64,000 nucleotides of DNA from Chloroflexota bacterium (GTDB lineage Bacteria; Chloroflexota; Anaerolineae; Aggregatilineales; Phototrophicaceae), in contig WTGN01000040.1 of the NCBI GenBank assembly GCA_011523545.1, positions 1 through 64,000 on the forward strand, read 5' to 3'. The notes below the pieces were generated by a model. That model made no database searches, was not told where the DNA came from, and was given only the letters and a program-made list of their open reading frames with translations. The position numbers and the translations under genes were made by a program. Of the stretch, positions 35,453 through 44,422 are shown piece after piece (position 1 is the first letter of the stretch; each line of letters begins with the position of its first letter).

Positions 35453-36820
35453 ATGACCACAATACACCACCGCCTCGGTTGGACGCTGGCGGCTATCGCA
35501 GGCGTCATGGTTTTCATCGCCTTCACCATCTGGGGCGGCATCCCGGCGGAGACCAACCTGGGCTTGTTCTGGCTGCAGTCGAGCCTCTTTCTCCTGGTCA
35601 TCTGCGTCTTTGTCCTGGCATTCTGGCATTTGCTCGTCCGGCCTCTGGCGCCGAATCTTCGCCAACCGCAAAAGGCGGCCTTGACATTCCGCGCGCGGGA
35701 GTTCCTGGCGCTGCTGCTGGCGAGCGGCGGTGTCGCCACCTCCATCGGCGGCGTTTGGGATGAATTGTGGCACCGCAGTTACGGCATTCCCTTCGGCGAG
35801 GATTTGTTCTGGCGGCCGCATCTGCTGATGTATTTCGGCTTCGCGACGGCGATCTGCACCGGCTTTTGGGCGCTGCTCTATCTCAATCGCCATTTGCGCG
35901 GCAACTTTCAGCAGCGTTTTCGCGCCAATACTGCTGCCGGGTTGCTGATTCTGAATGCCGCATTTCTGCTCTATGCCTTGCCGGCTGATCCCCTCTGGCA
36001 CTGGATCTTCGGCGAAGACATCACCGCCTGGAGCATTCCGCATCTGATACTGCTGACGAGCTTCATACTGACGCAATTGCTCGCCCTGGATTTACACGTA
36101 TCGACCTGGCGGCGGCATGAATGGCATGTCATTTTCAGGCTGCGGCTCAGCGACAGCCTCTCGCTGCTGATTCTGGCTGCCATCCAACTGCTCTGGCTGC
36201 AGCTTATGCTCATTGATTGGGACGCGACCTTGATGGGCATCCCCGTGGAATCGCTCGGGCTCTATCGTCCGGAATGGCTGCTGGCGGCCAATCTGCTGGC
36301 CTGCGTCACCTTTACCGGCGTGATGGCGACGCGCGTGCTCCGCTGCGCCGGCGCGGCGACGGCGGCCGGCCTGCTGGCGCTGGCCATTCGCGTCGGCTTG
36401 ATTGCACTGTTTGACGCCGAGATGCTGCAGCATGTCGCCTGGCTGGCGGCGCTGCTGCCCCTGCTCGCCATCGACATCTATGCCTACTATTGCAGCGCCA
36501 TTCGCCAGCGCGAGCCGGATTGGCGCGGCGCCGCGGTCGCCGTCATCGCCGCCATGGCCATCAATGCAGCGTTAATCCGCAGCCTTTACAACCTGGGCGA
36601 TGCGGACAACCTGGCCTACGCCGCGGCCATCATCGTCACCGGGCTGGGCATGAGCTGGCTCGCCAATCGAGTCGCCGATGCCTTGCTGCGGGAACGCGAG
36701 GCCACCGTCGCCGCCACCCGCGAGCGCAAGAGCATCAAGCCGGCGGTCACCTTCGGCATATTGGCCGCCTTTTTCGCCTTCATCATCTTATTCATCGCGA
36801 CCGCGTCCCCGCCCATCTGA
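35453..36820 (+). CDS. Polytopic membrane protein of unknown function
   Basis: 455 residues from ATG 35453 (GGAG seven bases upstream). About 11-12 transmembrane helices cover it. A conserved-looking segment WDELWHRSYGIPFGEDLFWR follows helix 3, with charged residues and His near the membrane, and DPLWHWIFGEDITAW occurs later in similar style. That pattern could bind metal or haem, but I recognise no family. Codon use and GC are typical of the host, in contrast to the ATPase module just before it. Confidence 0.7.
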   Translation: MTTIHHRLGWTLAAIAGVMVFIAFTIWGGIPAETNLGLFWLQSSLFLLVICVFVLAFWHLLVRPLAPNLRQPQKAALTFRAREFLALLLASGGVATSIGGVWDELWHRSYGIPFGEDLFWRPHLLMYFGFATAICTGFWALLYLNRHLRGNFQQRFRANTAAGLLILNAAFLLYALPADPLWHWIFGEDITAWSIPHLILLTSFILTQLLALDLHVSTWRRHEWHVIFRLRLSDSLSLLILAAIQLLWLQLMLIDWDATLMGIPVESLGLYRPEWLLAANLLACVTFTGVMATRVLRCAGAATAAGLLALAIRVGLIALFDAEMLQHVAWLAALLPLLAIDIYAYYCSAIRQREPDWRGAAVAVIAAMAINAALIRSLYNLGDADNLAYAAAIIVTGLGMSWLANRVADALLREREATVAATRERKSIKPAVTFGILAAFFAFIILFIATASPPI

Positions 36821-36836
36821 AATCACGCAAAGGCGG

Positions 36837-36842
36837 TATAAT
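36837..36842 (+). promoter_or_regulatory. -10 box for a probably leaderless lipoprotein mRNA
   Basis: TATAAT with GTG 36850 seven bases after its end, where a transcript would start. No convincing -35. Confidence 0.5.
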
Positions 36843-36849
36843 CCTGCGC

Positions 36850-37608
36850 GTGAATCTCAACGAATCAATGTATCCGCCAGCGCGGCTGATCGTCGCGGCG
36901 ATGGCGCTGCTCGCTTGGTCTCTGGCCGGCTGCAGCGCGGTTGAATTGGTCCAGCGCAACACCAACGCGACCGCCAACATCGAGGCAGACGCGACCGCGG
37001 CGACGGCAGACCCGACCCTGGTGGCGCTGGAAGCGGCGCGGCTTGAAATACAGTCGACGGCCGACACCCTTGCGTCCAGCGCGACGCAAGCCGCCGCCAC
37101 CATCGCCGCGCATGAAGCGACGCCCACAGCGCCAGCATCCGACGACGCCCCTGCCCTCCCCGCTTCCGCCGAGGGCATCGTCTATGGACAGGTGCCCATT
37201 GACAGCGACCGCCTCAACATCATCGCCGCGCTGGCCTTCGACCGCGATGGGCAATTGCTGGCCGCGACGCGCGCCGGCGAAGTCTACGCCCTGCCCGACT
37301 ATGACGGCGACGGCGCCGCCGATAAAACGCGCCTGATCTTCGCCGACGCGGCGCAGCAGCTGAGCCAGGTCGCCGGTTTGAACGCGCAGGGCGACGGCCT
37401 GATCCTGCTCCATGGCGGGCGGCTCAGCTTCATAGCTGACGCAAACGATGACGGCGAGTACGAGACGGTGAGCCAGCTCAGCGAGGGGCTGCCGGCTGAT
37501 CAGAGCCCGCTGCAAGCGAGCAACGGCCTTGTGAAAGCGCCGGACGGGCGGCTGTTCACGGTCGATGTCAACTCGGGCGAGATTCTGCTAATCGTCCTGC
37601 GCGAGTAG
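36850..37608 (+). CDS. Lipoprotein with C-terminal beta-propeller-like region
   Basis: 252 residues from GTG 36850 (ATG 36868 also possible). Signal peptide with lipobox LAGC, lipidated Cys at residue 27. A helical Ala/Thr-rich stalk (about 30-95) is followed by a domain (about 105-250) with YALPDYDGDGAADKTRLIF and DANDDGEYETVSQLSEGL repeats typical of Ca-binding (FG-GAP/DxDxDG) sugar- or PQQ-type propeller blades, here only two or three blades. Its short length suggests a fragment of a larger propeller or a small adaptor. The start overlaps nothing; the upstream membrane gene ends 29 bases earlier. Confidence 0.75.
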   Translation: MNLNESMYPPARLIVAAMALLAWSLAGCSAVELVQRNTNATANIEADATAATADPTLVALEAARLEIQSTADTLASSATQAAATIAAHEATPTAPASDDAPALPASAEGIVYGQVPIDSDRLNIIAALAFDRDGQLLAATRAGEVYALPDYDGDGAADKTRLIFADAAQQLSQVAGLNAQGDGLILLHGGRLSFIADANDDGEYETVSQLSEGLPADQSPLQASNGLVKAPDGRLFTVDVNSGEILLIVLRE

Positions 37609-37640
37609 GCGCCGCCCCATTCTTCTATGAAAGGGAAATT

Positions 37641-37665
37641 TGTAGGGGCGAGACGAGTCTCGCCC
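37641..37665 (+). repeat. Family A hairpin
   Basis: TGTAGGGGCG head; stem GGGCGAGAC/GTCTCGCCC, loop GA. Confidence 0.75.
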
Positions 37666-37822
37666 TAAAGCAGGCACTATCACAAGCACGGGCGACCGGC
37701 GGTCAGTGTCAACTCGACCAAACGGCGCGCGCCTACAGATTTCCATGTCACGAATTCGTTAATTTGTCTCAGCCAAGCTAAACCGGCGAGGGGGCAGTAG
37801 TTATATTGGAGCACACCAAGGC

Positions 37823-38494
37823 ATGAACTTAAGGAACAATTCGCGCTTCGAAATCGCGGTCAGCATTGCGGTATTCGCTTCGATTGCGATCATGGGGCTG
37901 GAGACTTTCGCGCTGCCGGCGGGCTTGAAACATGGGCTTTTTGTCGCCGATGTCACATTGTCCCTGATATTCGTCATCGAATACATCTTGCGTATCATTG
38001 CCGCTGAAAGCAAACGTCGCTACGTTACAAGCTTCTATGGCATCATCGATCTGGTCGCCTTGCTGCCAATTCTGTTCCACGCGGCCGCCAGCGTTCGCGC
38101 GTTGCGACTGCTGCGCATTATGCGCATATTGCGCCTGTTGAAAGTGACCCGCTACACGAATGCGCTGGACCGCTTCAAACAAGCGCTGAAATCAATCACA
38201 GCTGAAGCTACGCTATTCACCGGTGTAGCTTTTATCTTCGCAGTATGCTTCGCATTTATGATTTACGAAGTCGAGCATGAAGCGCAACCGGAATTTTATC
38301 GCAATATCCTTGATGCCATTTGGTGGTCAGTCGTCTCCTTGGTCGGCTACGGTGATGTATACCCGGTGACAGCTGTAGGGCGGATCCTGACGCTGGCCAT
38401 GCTGCTGACTGGGACCGGAATAGTGGCCGTCCCGACCGCGCTGCTGGCCTCCGCTCTAGGACGAGTGCTTGACGACGAATACAGCAGAGGCTGA
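37823..38494 (+). CDS. Voltage-gated potassium channel-like ion transporter
   Basis: 223 residues, six transmembrane segments. Segment S4 carries Arg at every third position (R92, R95, R98, R101, R104, then K107), the voltage sensor. The pore loop has the filter S-L-V-G-Y-G-D (173-178 LVGYGD), where T in TVGYGD is replaced by L. It ends shortly after S6 without a regulatory domain, so channel opening is probably controlled by voltage alone. Compared with KvAP-like channels it is short but complete. Confidence 0.9.
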   Translation: MNLRNNSRFEIAVSIAVFASIAIMGLETFALPAGLKHGLFVADVTLSLIFVIEYILRIIAAESKRRYVTSFYGIIDLVALLPILFHAAASVRALRLLRIMRILRLLKVTRYTNALDRFKQALKSITAEATLFTGVAFIFAVCFAFMIYEVEHEAQPEFYRNILDAIWWSVVSLVGYGDVYPVTAVGRILTLAMLLTGTGIVAVPTALLASALGRVLDDEYSRG

Positions 38495-38638
38495 CGCCGC
38501 TCCTACAGAAGTCGCTCGCCCTCTGATCGACATACCAACGAGCTACTCAGCCGCCGTCCGCCCCCGCCCTGCTTGCCAGCGCGCCTGCGTTTGCGTTATG
38601 CTCAAGGGGACGACAGCGCGTGTGAAAGAGGCGCAAGC

Positions 38639-40111
38639 ATGTCTGAAATAATCGCCCCGGCGAAACCGGCCACCAATGGCAAACCGCAGCCCGAACCGAC
38701 GCCGAAACCGCGGCGTTACGATTACGACATCGTCATCATCGGCTCGGGACCGGCCGGGCACCGCGCCGCCATCCAGTCGGCCAAGCTGGGCAAGCGCGTG
38801 GCCGTCATCGAGAAGAAGACACTGATCGGCGGCGTCTCGGTCAATACGGGCACCATCCCCTCGAAGACGCTGCGCGAGGCGGTTTTGCACCTCTCCGGTT
38901 TCCGCCAGCGCTCGATTTATGGCGCCTCGTACACGGTCAAAGAAAACATCACGATGAACGACCTGCTGCTGCGGGCCGACCACGTCATCCGCCACGAGAT
39001 CGAGATCAACCGCCATCAGCTGCAGCGCAACGGCGTTCAGCTCTTCGCCGGCATCGCCACCATCGTCAACGAGCACACCGTGCACCTCAACTTCGTCGGA
39101 CAGAAAGGCGAGGACGAGCTGACGACGCGCTGCATCATGATCGCCGTGGGCACGACGGTAGCCAAGCCGGCCGGCATCCCCTTTGACGGCGAGACCATTT
39201 TCACCAGCGATGGCCTGCTCAAGCTGGATCATTTGCCGAAGACGCTGACCGTCGTCGGCGGCGGCGTGATCGGCTGCGAATACGCCTGCATGTTCGCCAC
39301 TTTGGGGGCGCGCGTGACCCTGGTTGAGGTGAGCGAGCGGCTGCTGGACTTCGTCGATCACGAGATTGTCGACGCGCTGGTTTATCACATGCGGCAGCAG
39401 CGCGTGACCCTGCGCCTGGGCGAAAATGTGCGCAGCATCGAGAAGGTCAAGACGCGCTACGGCAGTGGCGTCAAGACTAAGCTGGAGAGCGGCAAGGAGA
39501 TCGTCACCGAAAAAGCGCTCTACGCCATCGGCCGGCAAGGCGCAACCGCCAGCCTAGGTTTGGAGAACATCGGCATTGCCACCGACAAGCGCGGGCGCAT
39601 CGCCGTCAACGAACATTACCAGACCGAGATCCCGAGCATCTACGCGGTCGGCGATGTGGTCGGCTTCCCCAGCCTGGCGTCAACCTCGATGGAGCAGGGG
39701 CGCATGGCCGCTTGCCACGCCTTCGGCATTGAGCATCAGAGCATCCCCGAGCTCTTCCCCTACGGCATCTACGCCATCCCGGAGATTTCCACCGTGGGCG
39801 CCAACGAAGAAGAATTGACGCGCGCCGGCATCCCCTACGAGATCGGCAAAGCTTATTACAAGGAGATCGCGCGCGGGCAAATCATCGGCGATACGATCGG
39901 CATGCTCAAGCTGGTCTTCCATCGGGAGAATCACAAGCTGCTGGGCGTGCATATCATCGGCGAGGGCGCGAGCGAGTTGATCCATATCGGGCAGACGGTG
40001 ATGGCCTTCGGCGGCACAGTTGATTATTTCATCAACACAGTTTTCAATTATCCGACGCTGGCCGAGTGCTACAAAACGGCCGCCTTCGATGGCGTGAATC
40101 GGTTGATATGA
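38639..40111 (+). CDS. sthA: Soluble pyridine nucleotide transhydrogenase
   Basis: 490 residues from ATG 38639 (AGAGG seven bases upstream). FAD-binding IVIIGSGPAG at 31-40; the dithiol site of related flavoprotein reductases is replaced by GGVSVNTGTIPSKTLRE (about 64-80) with no redox Cys pair, which is the mark of SthA-type Si-specific transhydrogenases. The NAD-binding VVGGGVIGCEYA and YAVGDVVGFPSLAS motifs follow, and the dimer domain has PEISTVGANEEEL. It equilibrates NADH and NADPH. The N-terminal 26 residues, rich in Pro and Lys, are an unusual extension. Confidence 0.9.
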   Translation: MSEIIAPAKPATNGKPQPEPTPKPRRYDYDIVIIGSGPAGHRAAIQSAKLGKRVAVIEKKTLIGGVSVNTGTIPSKTLREAVLHLSGFRQRSIYGASYTVKENITMNDLLLRADHVIRHEIEINRHQLQRNGVQLFAGIATIVNEHTVHLNFVGQKGEDELTTRCIMIAVGTTVAKPAGIPFDGETIFTSDGLLKLDHLPKTLTVVGGGVIGCEYACMFATLGARVTLVEVSERLLDFVDHEIVDALVYHMRQQRVTLRLGENVRSIEKVKTRYGSGVKTKLESGKEIVTEKALYAIGRQGATASLGLENIGIATDKRGRIAVNEHYQTEIPSIYAVGDVVGFPSLASTSMEQGRMAACHAFGIEHQSIPELFPYGIYAIPEISTVGANEEELTRAGIPYEIGKAYYKEIARGQIIGDTIGMLKLVFHRENHKLLGVHIIGEGASELIHIGQTVMAFGGTVDYFINTVFNYPTLAECYKTAAFDGVNRLI

Positions 40112-40147
40112 CCGCCTCCCCCCAACCCCCTCTCGTCATCTCTATGG

Positions 40148-40174
40148 CGGGCGACCCAATGGCTCGCCCCTACA
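40148..40174 (-). repeat. Family A hairpin
   Basis: GGGCGACCC/GGCTCGCCC, loop AAT, ending CCCCTACA; fused to a family B fragment. Confidence 0.7.
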
Positions 40175-40213
40175 AGGCGCACACAAATTATCAATCCAGT
40201 TCTAACAAGGTCG

Positions 40214-40261
40214 TGTAGGGGCGTTTGACCCGCAGTGTCCACGCGCGGCGCTGAAACGCCC
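40214..40261 (+). repeat. Family A variant with long loop
   Basis: TGTAGGGGCGTTT ... GAAACGCCC; outer stem GGGCGTTT/GAAACGCCC with about 26 bases between that resemble GCAGTGTCC-GCGCGGCGCT fragments also seen near 24103 and 62826. Confidence 0.55.
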
Positions 40262-40415
40262 TCTGAAACATAAGGCGGCGGGAGAGCGAAACTCGTCTCG
40301 CCCTAAAGCGCGCGCTATCGCAAGCACGGGCGTTTTGCCATTCCACGTACTGTATGGTATGCTCATTTTGACTAAGCGGAATCCTGCGACCTGCAGCGCG
40401 AAAGGAACGCCCCGC

Positions 40416-40634
40416 ATGCCCGACCCCAAGCTCTCACCCAGCGCGCCCGTCCCACAAACGCGCGACGAAACCGATCTCGAAGAACTCACAGACGCCCAGG
40501 CTGAATTCATGGAAGACTTGCGCGTCAGCCTGATTCAAATGAAGAATGGCGATGTGATGCCCGCGCGCGAAGCCCTGCGGAAAATCCGTCTTGAGCTTGA
40601 AGCAGAAGATGATGGAAATCATCCTGACGGATAG
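40416..40634 (+). CDS. Putative type II antitoxin
   Basis: 72 residues from ATG 40416, with AAGGAAC upstream. Charged, mostly helical: SAPVPQTRDETDLEELTDAQ at the N-terminus, then EDLRVSLIQMKNGDVMPAREALRKIRLELE. It resembles short antitoxins placed before RelE/ParE toxins but I cannot name its family. It overlaps the toxin start by about 26 bases, so the pair is coupled. Confidence 0.55.
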   Translation: MPDPKLSPSAPVPQTRDETDLEELTDAQAEFMEDLRVSLIQMKNGDVMPAREALRKIRLELEAEDDGNHPDG

Positions 40635-40944
40635 ATTCAATTCACTGGTCAAGAAACTAGGGCGAACGTATCGCCGGATCGCGGATGATGTTGACGGGCT
40701 TGTTGACGATCTGGAAGATGGGCGGACACCCGGCGACCGACTTCAGGATGTTGGCGGGGCGGAAGTCTATAAAGTGAGATTGCGGAACACTTCCGCCCGT
40801 CTAAGCAAACGCGACGGCTTCAGGGTCGTTTATCATGTCGGGGAGACGGCGATTACCTTGCTCGTAATTTGCCAAAAGCCCCGCTGTGCCGATGTGCAGC
40901 CCGTCCGAATCCGTCACCTGATGAATGAGCTAAATCTGACGTAG
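40609..40944 (+). CDS. RelE/ParE-family toxin
   Basis: 111 residues from ATG 40609 (ATG 40612 is equally possible). The core YKVRLRNTSARLSKRDGFRV, then VYHVGETAITLLVICQK, matches the RelE/ParE beta-sheet region (YRVR-GxYRVIYxV--xI-L). Members either cut mRNA on the ribosome (RelE) or poison gyrase (ParE); which applies cannot be seen. Paired with the small gene upstream. Confidence 0.7.
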   Translation: MMEIILTDRFNSLVKKLGRTYRRIADDVDGLVDDLEDGRTPGDRLQDVGGAEVYKVRLRNTSARLSKRDGFRVVYHVGETAITLLVICQKPRCADVQPVRIRHLMNELNLT

Positions 40945-41012
40945 CCTCCCTCTGCGGCCTCCATAGGTCAATCAACCCATACCCGTCCGTCGCAGCGACA
41001 AGATGCGTCTTC

Positions 41013-41038
41013 GGGCGACCCATTGGCTCGCCCCTACA
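41013..41038 (-). repeat. Family A hairpin supplying a stop codon
   Basis: GGGCGACCC/GGCTCGCCC, loop ATT, ending CCCCTACA. Its TAG (minus strand) is the stop of the aminotransferase gene. Confidence 0.75.
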
Positions 41039-42173
41039 CCTTGGTCCCGGGGCGGGCGAAACAGTTGCTGATGACCGGCTCCAGCCGTTCCAGCGCTTGC
41101 GGCAGGCTGCGCCGTCCCAAGCCAAGGCGGAAGTAATTGCCCTCAAAGAGCATGATTTCGGCGGGCAAGACCATGACGCCGGCCTCGCGCAAGGCGGCAG
41201 CGGCGAAGTCGCCCACCGGCATATCCGCCGCCAGTTCCACCAGTGTGATCGTGCCGCACTGAGGATACGCGATCCAGAACAGATCAGGATAACGCCCGAA
41301 GAATTTGCGGCAGACGTCGATGTTTGCCCTGACGATGTCGATGCTGCGCGCGCAAAGCGCCTCGCGGTTCTCCAGCGCGATTAGAGCCAGGATCTCGCTA
41401 GGCGCGCTGCCGCAGATGGTCGTGTAGCTCTTCATCTCTTGCAGCTCGTGGCTGAGGCCGGCGTCGCGCGTGATCAGCCAGCCGACCCGCAGGCCAGGCA
41501 GCCCGAAGCATTTTGACAAGCCGCCAAGCACAATCGCCCGCTCGTAAAGTTCACAAGCCGATGGCAGGCGCAGGCCGGCGTCATGCTCGGTGAAGCGGTA
41601 AATCTCGTCGGAGAAGAGGATCAGGTTCTGCCGGCGCGCCAATTCAAGGACGCGCTCGAAGTCGGCGCGGCTGGGCAGATAGCCGCTGGGATTGTGCGGG
41701 AAGTTGATGATGAGCATGCGGGTGTCGGGGCGTATCAAGCGCTCCAGCTCATCGACATCGAAATGCCAGCCGTCCTCGGTCCGCCGCTGCTGCCAAAAGG
41801 AAAGCTCGCAGCCGGTCGCGCGCGCGATCTCCCAGAGCGACTGAAAACTGGGCTGCATCGCCACCACGTGATCGCCCGCGCTCAGCAGGCTGTTCATGGG
41901 CAGGAAGACGCCTTCCTCCGGCACCACCTCAATGACATCGCGCGCGTCAATGCCGTCGTGCATATTGGCGATTGCACGGCGCAATTCGGGATGCCCCTGC
42001 GTCTCGGTATAACCCAGCCAAAGCGTCTCGAATTGCCGGTGGCGCTCTGGGCTGGCATAGGTCAGCAGCTCATCCAGCGTCAGCGGCTCGCTGTCGGATT
42101 GGCTGATGCCGTAAGGGGCGCTGAATTCGTGCTGACGGAAGAAGTTTACGATTTTGAAGGGGGCGAATTTCAT
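41034..42173 (-). CDS. PLP-dependent class I/II aminotransferase
   Basis: About 379 residues from ATG 42173. It carries NFPHNPSG (cofactor-binding Asn), SDEIYRF, and the Lys Schiff base in LSKCFGLPGLRVGW, followed by the C-terminal Arg in YFRLGLGRR. This is the fold-type I aminotransferase group I; substrate unknown. The start of the protein, MKFAPFKIVNFFRQHEFSAP, is followed by LTLDELL and the pyridoxal-site segment YTETQGHPELRRAIA. Its stop codon lies in a family A repeat. Confidence 0.9.
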   Translation of the reverse strand: MKFAPFKIVNFFRQHEFSAPYGISQSDSEPLTLDELLTYASPERHRQFETLWLGYTETQGHPELRRAIANMHDGIDARDVIEVVPEEGVFLPMNSLLSAGDHVVAMQPSFQSLWEIARATGCELSFWQQRRTEDGWHFDVDELERLIRPDTRMLIINFPHNPSGYLPSRADFERVLELARRQNLILFSDEIYRFTEHDAGLRLPSACELYERAIVLGGLSKCFGLPGLRVGWLITRDAGLSHELQEMKSYTTICGSAPSEILALIALENREALCARSIDIVRANIDVCRKFFGRYPDLFWIAYPQCGTITLVELAADMPVGDFAAAALREAGVMVLPAEIMLFEGNYFRLGLGRRSLPQALERLEPVISNCFARPGTKV

Positions 42174-42211
42174 GCTGTTCACCATTCAAGTGGGTTGGGC
42201 AAATCTGATTT

Positions 42212-42242
42212 AACCACAGAGGGCGCAGAGGGCACAGAGCAT
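42212..42242. repeat. Family C repeat
   Basis: ACCACAGAGGGCGCAGAGGG followed by CACAGAGCATA. A second copy in the opposite orientation lies at 49829-49855. Confidence 0.6.
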
Positions 42243-42280
42243 AATTGTCTGTCCTTGCGTCGCCCGCCCAACCCGCATAT

Positions 42281-42306
42281 TGTAGGGCCGCTTCTGTGAA
42301 TCGCCC
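42281..42306 (+). repeat. Degenerate family A hairpin
   Basis: TGTAGGGCCGCTTCTGTGAA then TCGCCC; arms partly mutated. Confidence 0.55.
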
Positions 42307-42320
42307 GCGCCAGCCCAATC

Positions 42321-43067
42321 CTATGCCGGCGCGACTTCAAGAAGCACGCCGCTGTGGTCGCTGAGCCGCGTGCTGTCTTCGGCAAAACGACTGATGAAAC
42401 GCATGGATCTCAACTCAATATCTTTGCTCAGCGCGATATGGTCGATGAAGCGTTTGTCCAGCGCCGGATCGCTTATTTCTCCCGCGGTCGGTATATGCCA
42501 GCCGGCGAATGTCGATTGGCACAGCTGGCTCACCGCCTTCGTCTGGCGCGACGTTTTGCCTGGCGGAATCTGCAAATTGAAATCGCCAAGCAAAATGCTT
42601 CGCTTTCGGTAGCGATCTTGCGGCAGAACCTCGCTGCCGAGTATATCCAAGTATATTTCAGCGCCCTGCCACTGGCGCATAGCCTAATCGCCCCAAAACT
42701 TCCTGTTGATGCGATAGCCGAAGTATGGAATGCAGATCCCTGTGAATCGCCATCGCAATCCATTCACCAGGGTATGCGCGCTGGCGAAGCGGCCCTCGGG
42801 CAACGCGGGCGATCCAATCAAATCGACATCGGACCATTCGTTGCGGCTCCATAGCAGCACCTTGCGCGCGCCGCCCGCTTCCGCTCTGACCCGCCCCGAT
42901 TCGCGGCTCCTGATCAGGTAACCGCCATCGGGCATCGCCTCCGGATACGCTTCGGTCAGGCAGATGACATCGGCGGAGCAACCGGAAATCGTTGCCCGGA
43001 TGAGCTCAAACTTGTCTGATCTGGCCCGCGGACTTACAAACTCCGTGTTCCAATTCAGTATGCGCAT
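42321..43067 (-). pseudogene. Endonuclease/exonuclease/phosphatase family hydrolase interrupted by an in-frame TAG
   Basis: About 248 codons from ATG 43067. The EEP motifs are all present: ILNWNTEF (Asn), CLTEAYPE (Glu), LGDFNLQIP (GDFN) and LSDHSGV (SDH). An amber codon at 42684-42686 falls between the third and second catalytic parts (after NRKFWGD, before AMRQWQGAE), in the same reading frame. Everything beyond it is well conserved, so the nonsense change is recent, or the codon is read through. It lies 10 bases after the M20 peptidase gene and should be on its transcript. Confidence 0.75.
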
Positions 43068-43077
43068 GACCGCAAGC

Positions 43078-44220
43078 TCAAAGCGGTTCGCGCAGCATGG
43101 CCGCCATGATCGCCGCCCGTTCCGGCAGCGACGAGATCTCGCCGTATTCACCGACCGCGTGGCCGCCTTCGCCCACCATGCCCATGCCATCCAGCGTGGG
43201 CACACCCAGCGCCGCCGTCTTGTTGCCATCGGAGCCGCCGCCGGTGCGCCCTTCCTCCAGCGCGATGCCCATCTCGGCCGCCAGGGTTTGCGCCCGCTTG
43301 AACAGCGCCGCGATTTCAGCGGTGCGCTCCATCGGCGGGACGCCGACGCCGCCGTCAACCGCGATTTCCGCTTCGGGATGCACAGCCCGCAAGCTCATCA
43401 TTTTCTCATGAATCGCCTGCTGGTTGACGCGGGTCCAGGCGCGCACGTTGATCTCAACCTTCGCTTCGGCCGGCACGACATTGGCGCGCGTCCCGCCGCT
43501 GATGACGCCGACATTGGCGGTTGTGCCAATTGTATAATCCGTCATCGCTTCCACCGCTATCACCTGATGGGCGATCTCTTCAATCGCGTTGACGCCACGC
43601 TCATGATCGGCGCCCGAATGCGCGGCGCGGCCTTTGGCGGTGATCGTATACTGGCTGACACCTTTGCGCTGCGTCTTGTATGCGCCGTCTTGAGGCGGCT
43701 CGGTCACGAAGACGACATTGTGCGCGAGGGCCTCGCTTTCGATTTCGGCGCTGGAATGTTTGCTGCCGGTTTCTTCATCGGAATTGAGTTGGTAGCTGAT
43801 CGGCCCGCGCGGAAAAAGTTCAAGCGCGCGCAGGGCCCGCAGCGCCCAGAGCGCGATGACGATGCCGCCTTTCATATCCATGGCGCCAACGCCATACAAG
43901 CGATCGCCGTCGATGCGCGTCGGCCGGCCGGCCACCGTGCCGATGGCCCAGACCGTGTCCATGTGGCTCATGATGAGCACGCCGCCCTCGCCCGGGTTCC
44001 AGCGGGCGCGCAGCACATCGCCGACCTCGGCTTTTGGCAGCACCTCGACCGCGCCGCCCAGCCCGCGCAGTTCCTCCGCCAGCGCCTTCCCCAGGGCATC
44101 AACAGCGGCTTTGTTTGTCGTCGGGGATTCCAGCGCGATGAAGCGCTTCAAATCAGCGACCATGCTAGGGCTATGCTCGCGCAGGTAGGTCAGGACGCGT
44201 CGGTTGTCGTCAGCGGTCAT
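43078..44220 (-). CDS. M20 family metallopeptidase (carboxypeptidase G2-like)
   Basis: 380 residues; GAGGAACC upstream of the ATG. Zn ligands and catalytic residues are visible: SHMDTVWA (His, Asp), GAMDMKGG (bridging Asp), SDEETGS (catalytic Glu, Glu) and a late H in GGSDGNKTAALG context with GGEGGHAVGEYG. It fits glutamate carboxypeptidase/ArgE-like peptidases that cleave C-terminal amino acids or N-acyl groups. No signal peptide. It is followed by the broken EEP gene. Confidence 0.9.
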   Translation of the reverse strand: MTADDNRRVLTYLREHSPSMVADLKRFIALESPTTNKAAVDALGKALAEELRGLGGAVEVLPKAEVGDVLRARWNPGEGGVLIMSHMDTVWAIGTVAGRPTRIDGDRLYGVGAMDMKGGIVIALWALRALRALELFPRGPISYQLNSDEETGSKHSSAEIESEALAHNVVFVTEPPQDGAYKTQRKGVSQYTITAKGRAAHSGADHERGVNAIEEIAHQVIAVEAMTDYTIGTTANVGVISGGTRANVVPAEAKVEINVRAWTRVNQQAIHEKMMSLRAVHPEAEIAVDGGVGVPPMERTAEIAALFKRAQTLAAEMGIALEEGRTGGGSDGNKTAALGVPTLDGMGMVGEGGHAVGEYGEISSLPERAAIMAAMLREPL

Positions 44221-44422
44221 GTGTCTCGGTTCCTCGTTTTATAATGGCTGGGCAGAGTATACCACTGTGACCGCCAATCACGCCCGCCCGACAACGCGAT
44301 CCTGGGGCGAGCTATCAGGTCGCGCGCCCCATCATACCTATTCTAGCGATATCGCCCGACCGGCCGTATCATACTAATCCGACCGAAAACCGCTTAAGCC
44401 TGCGAGATTCGGAAGTCATAGC

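Larger units (their letters stand above)
40112..40415. other. 304-base gap with mixed repeats
   Basis: A family B fragment (40115-40150) runs directly into a family A hairpin (40148-40174); a long-loop family A variant is at 40214-40261. No gene is visible. Confidence 0.6.

Noticed and set aside
36490..36849. 5' extension of the lipoprotein frame inside the membrane protein gene
   Set aside because: Arg/His-rich shadow of the upstream gene; the lipoprotein signal peptide fixes the start near 36850.
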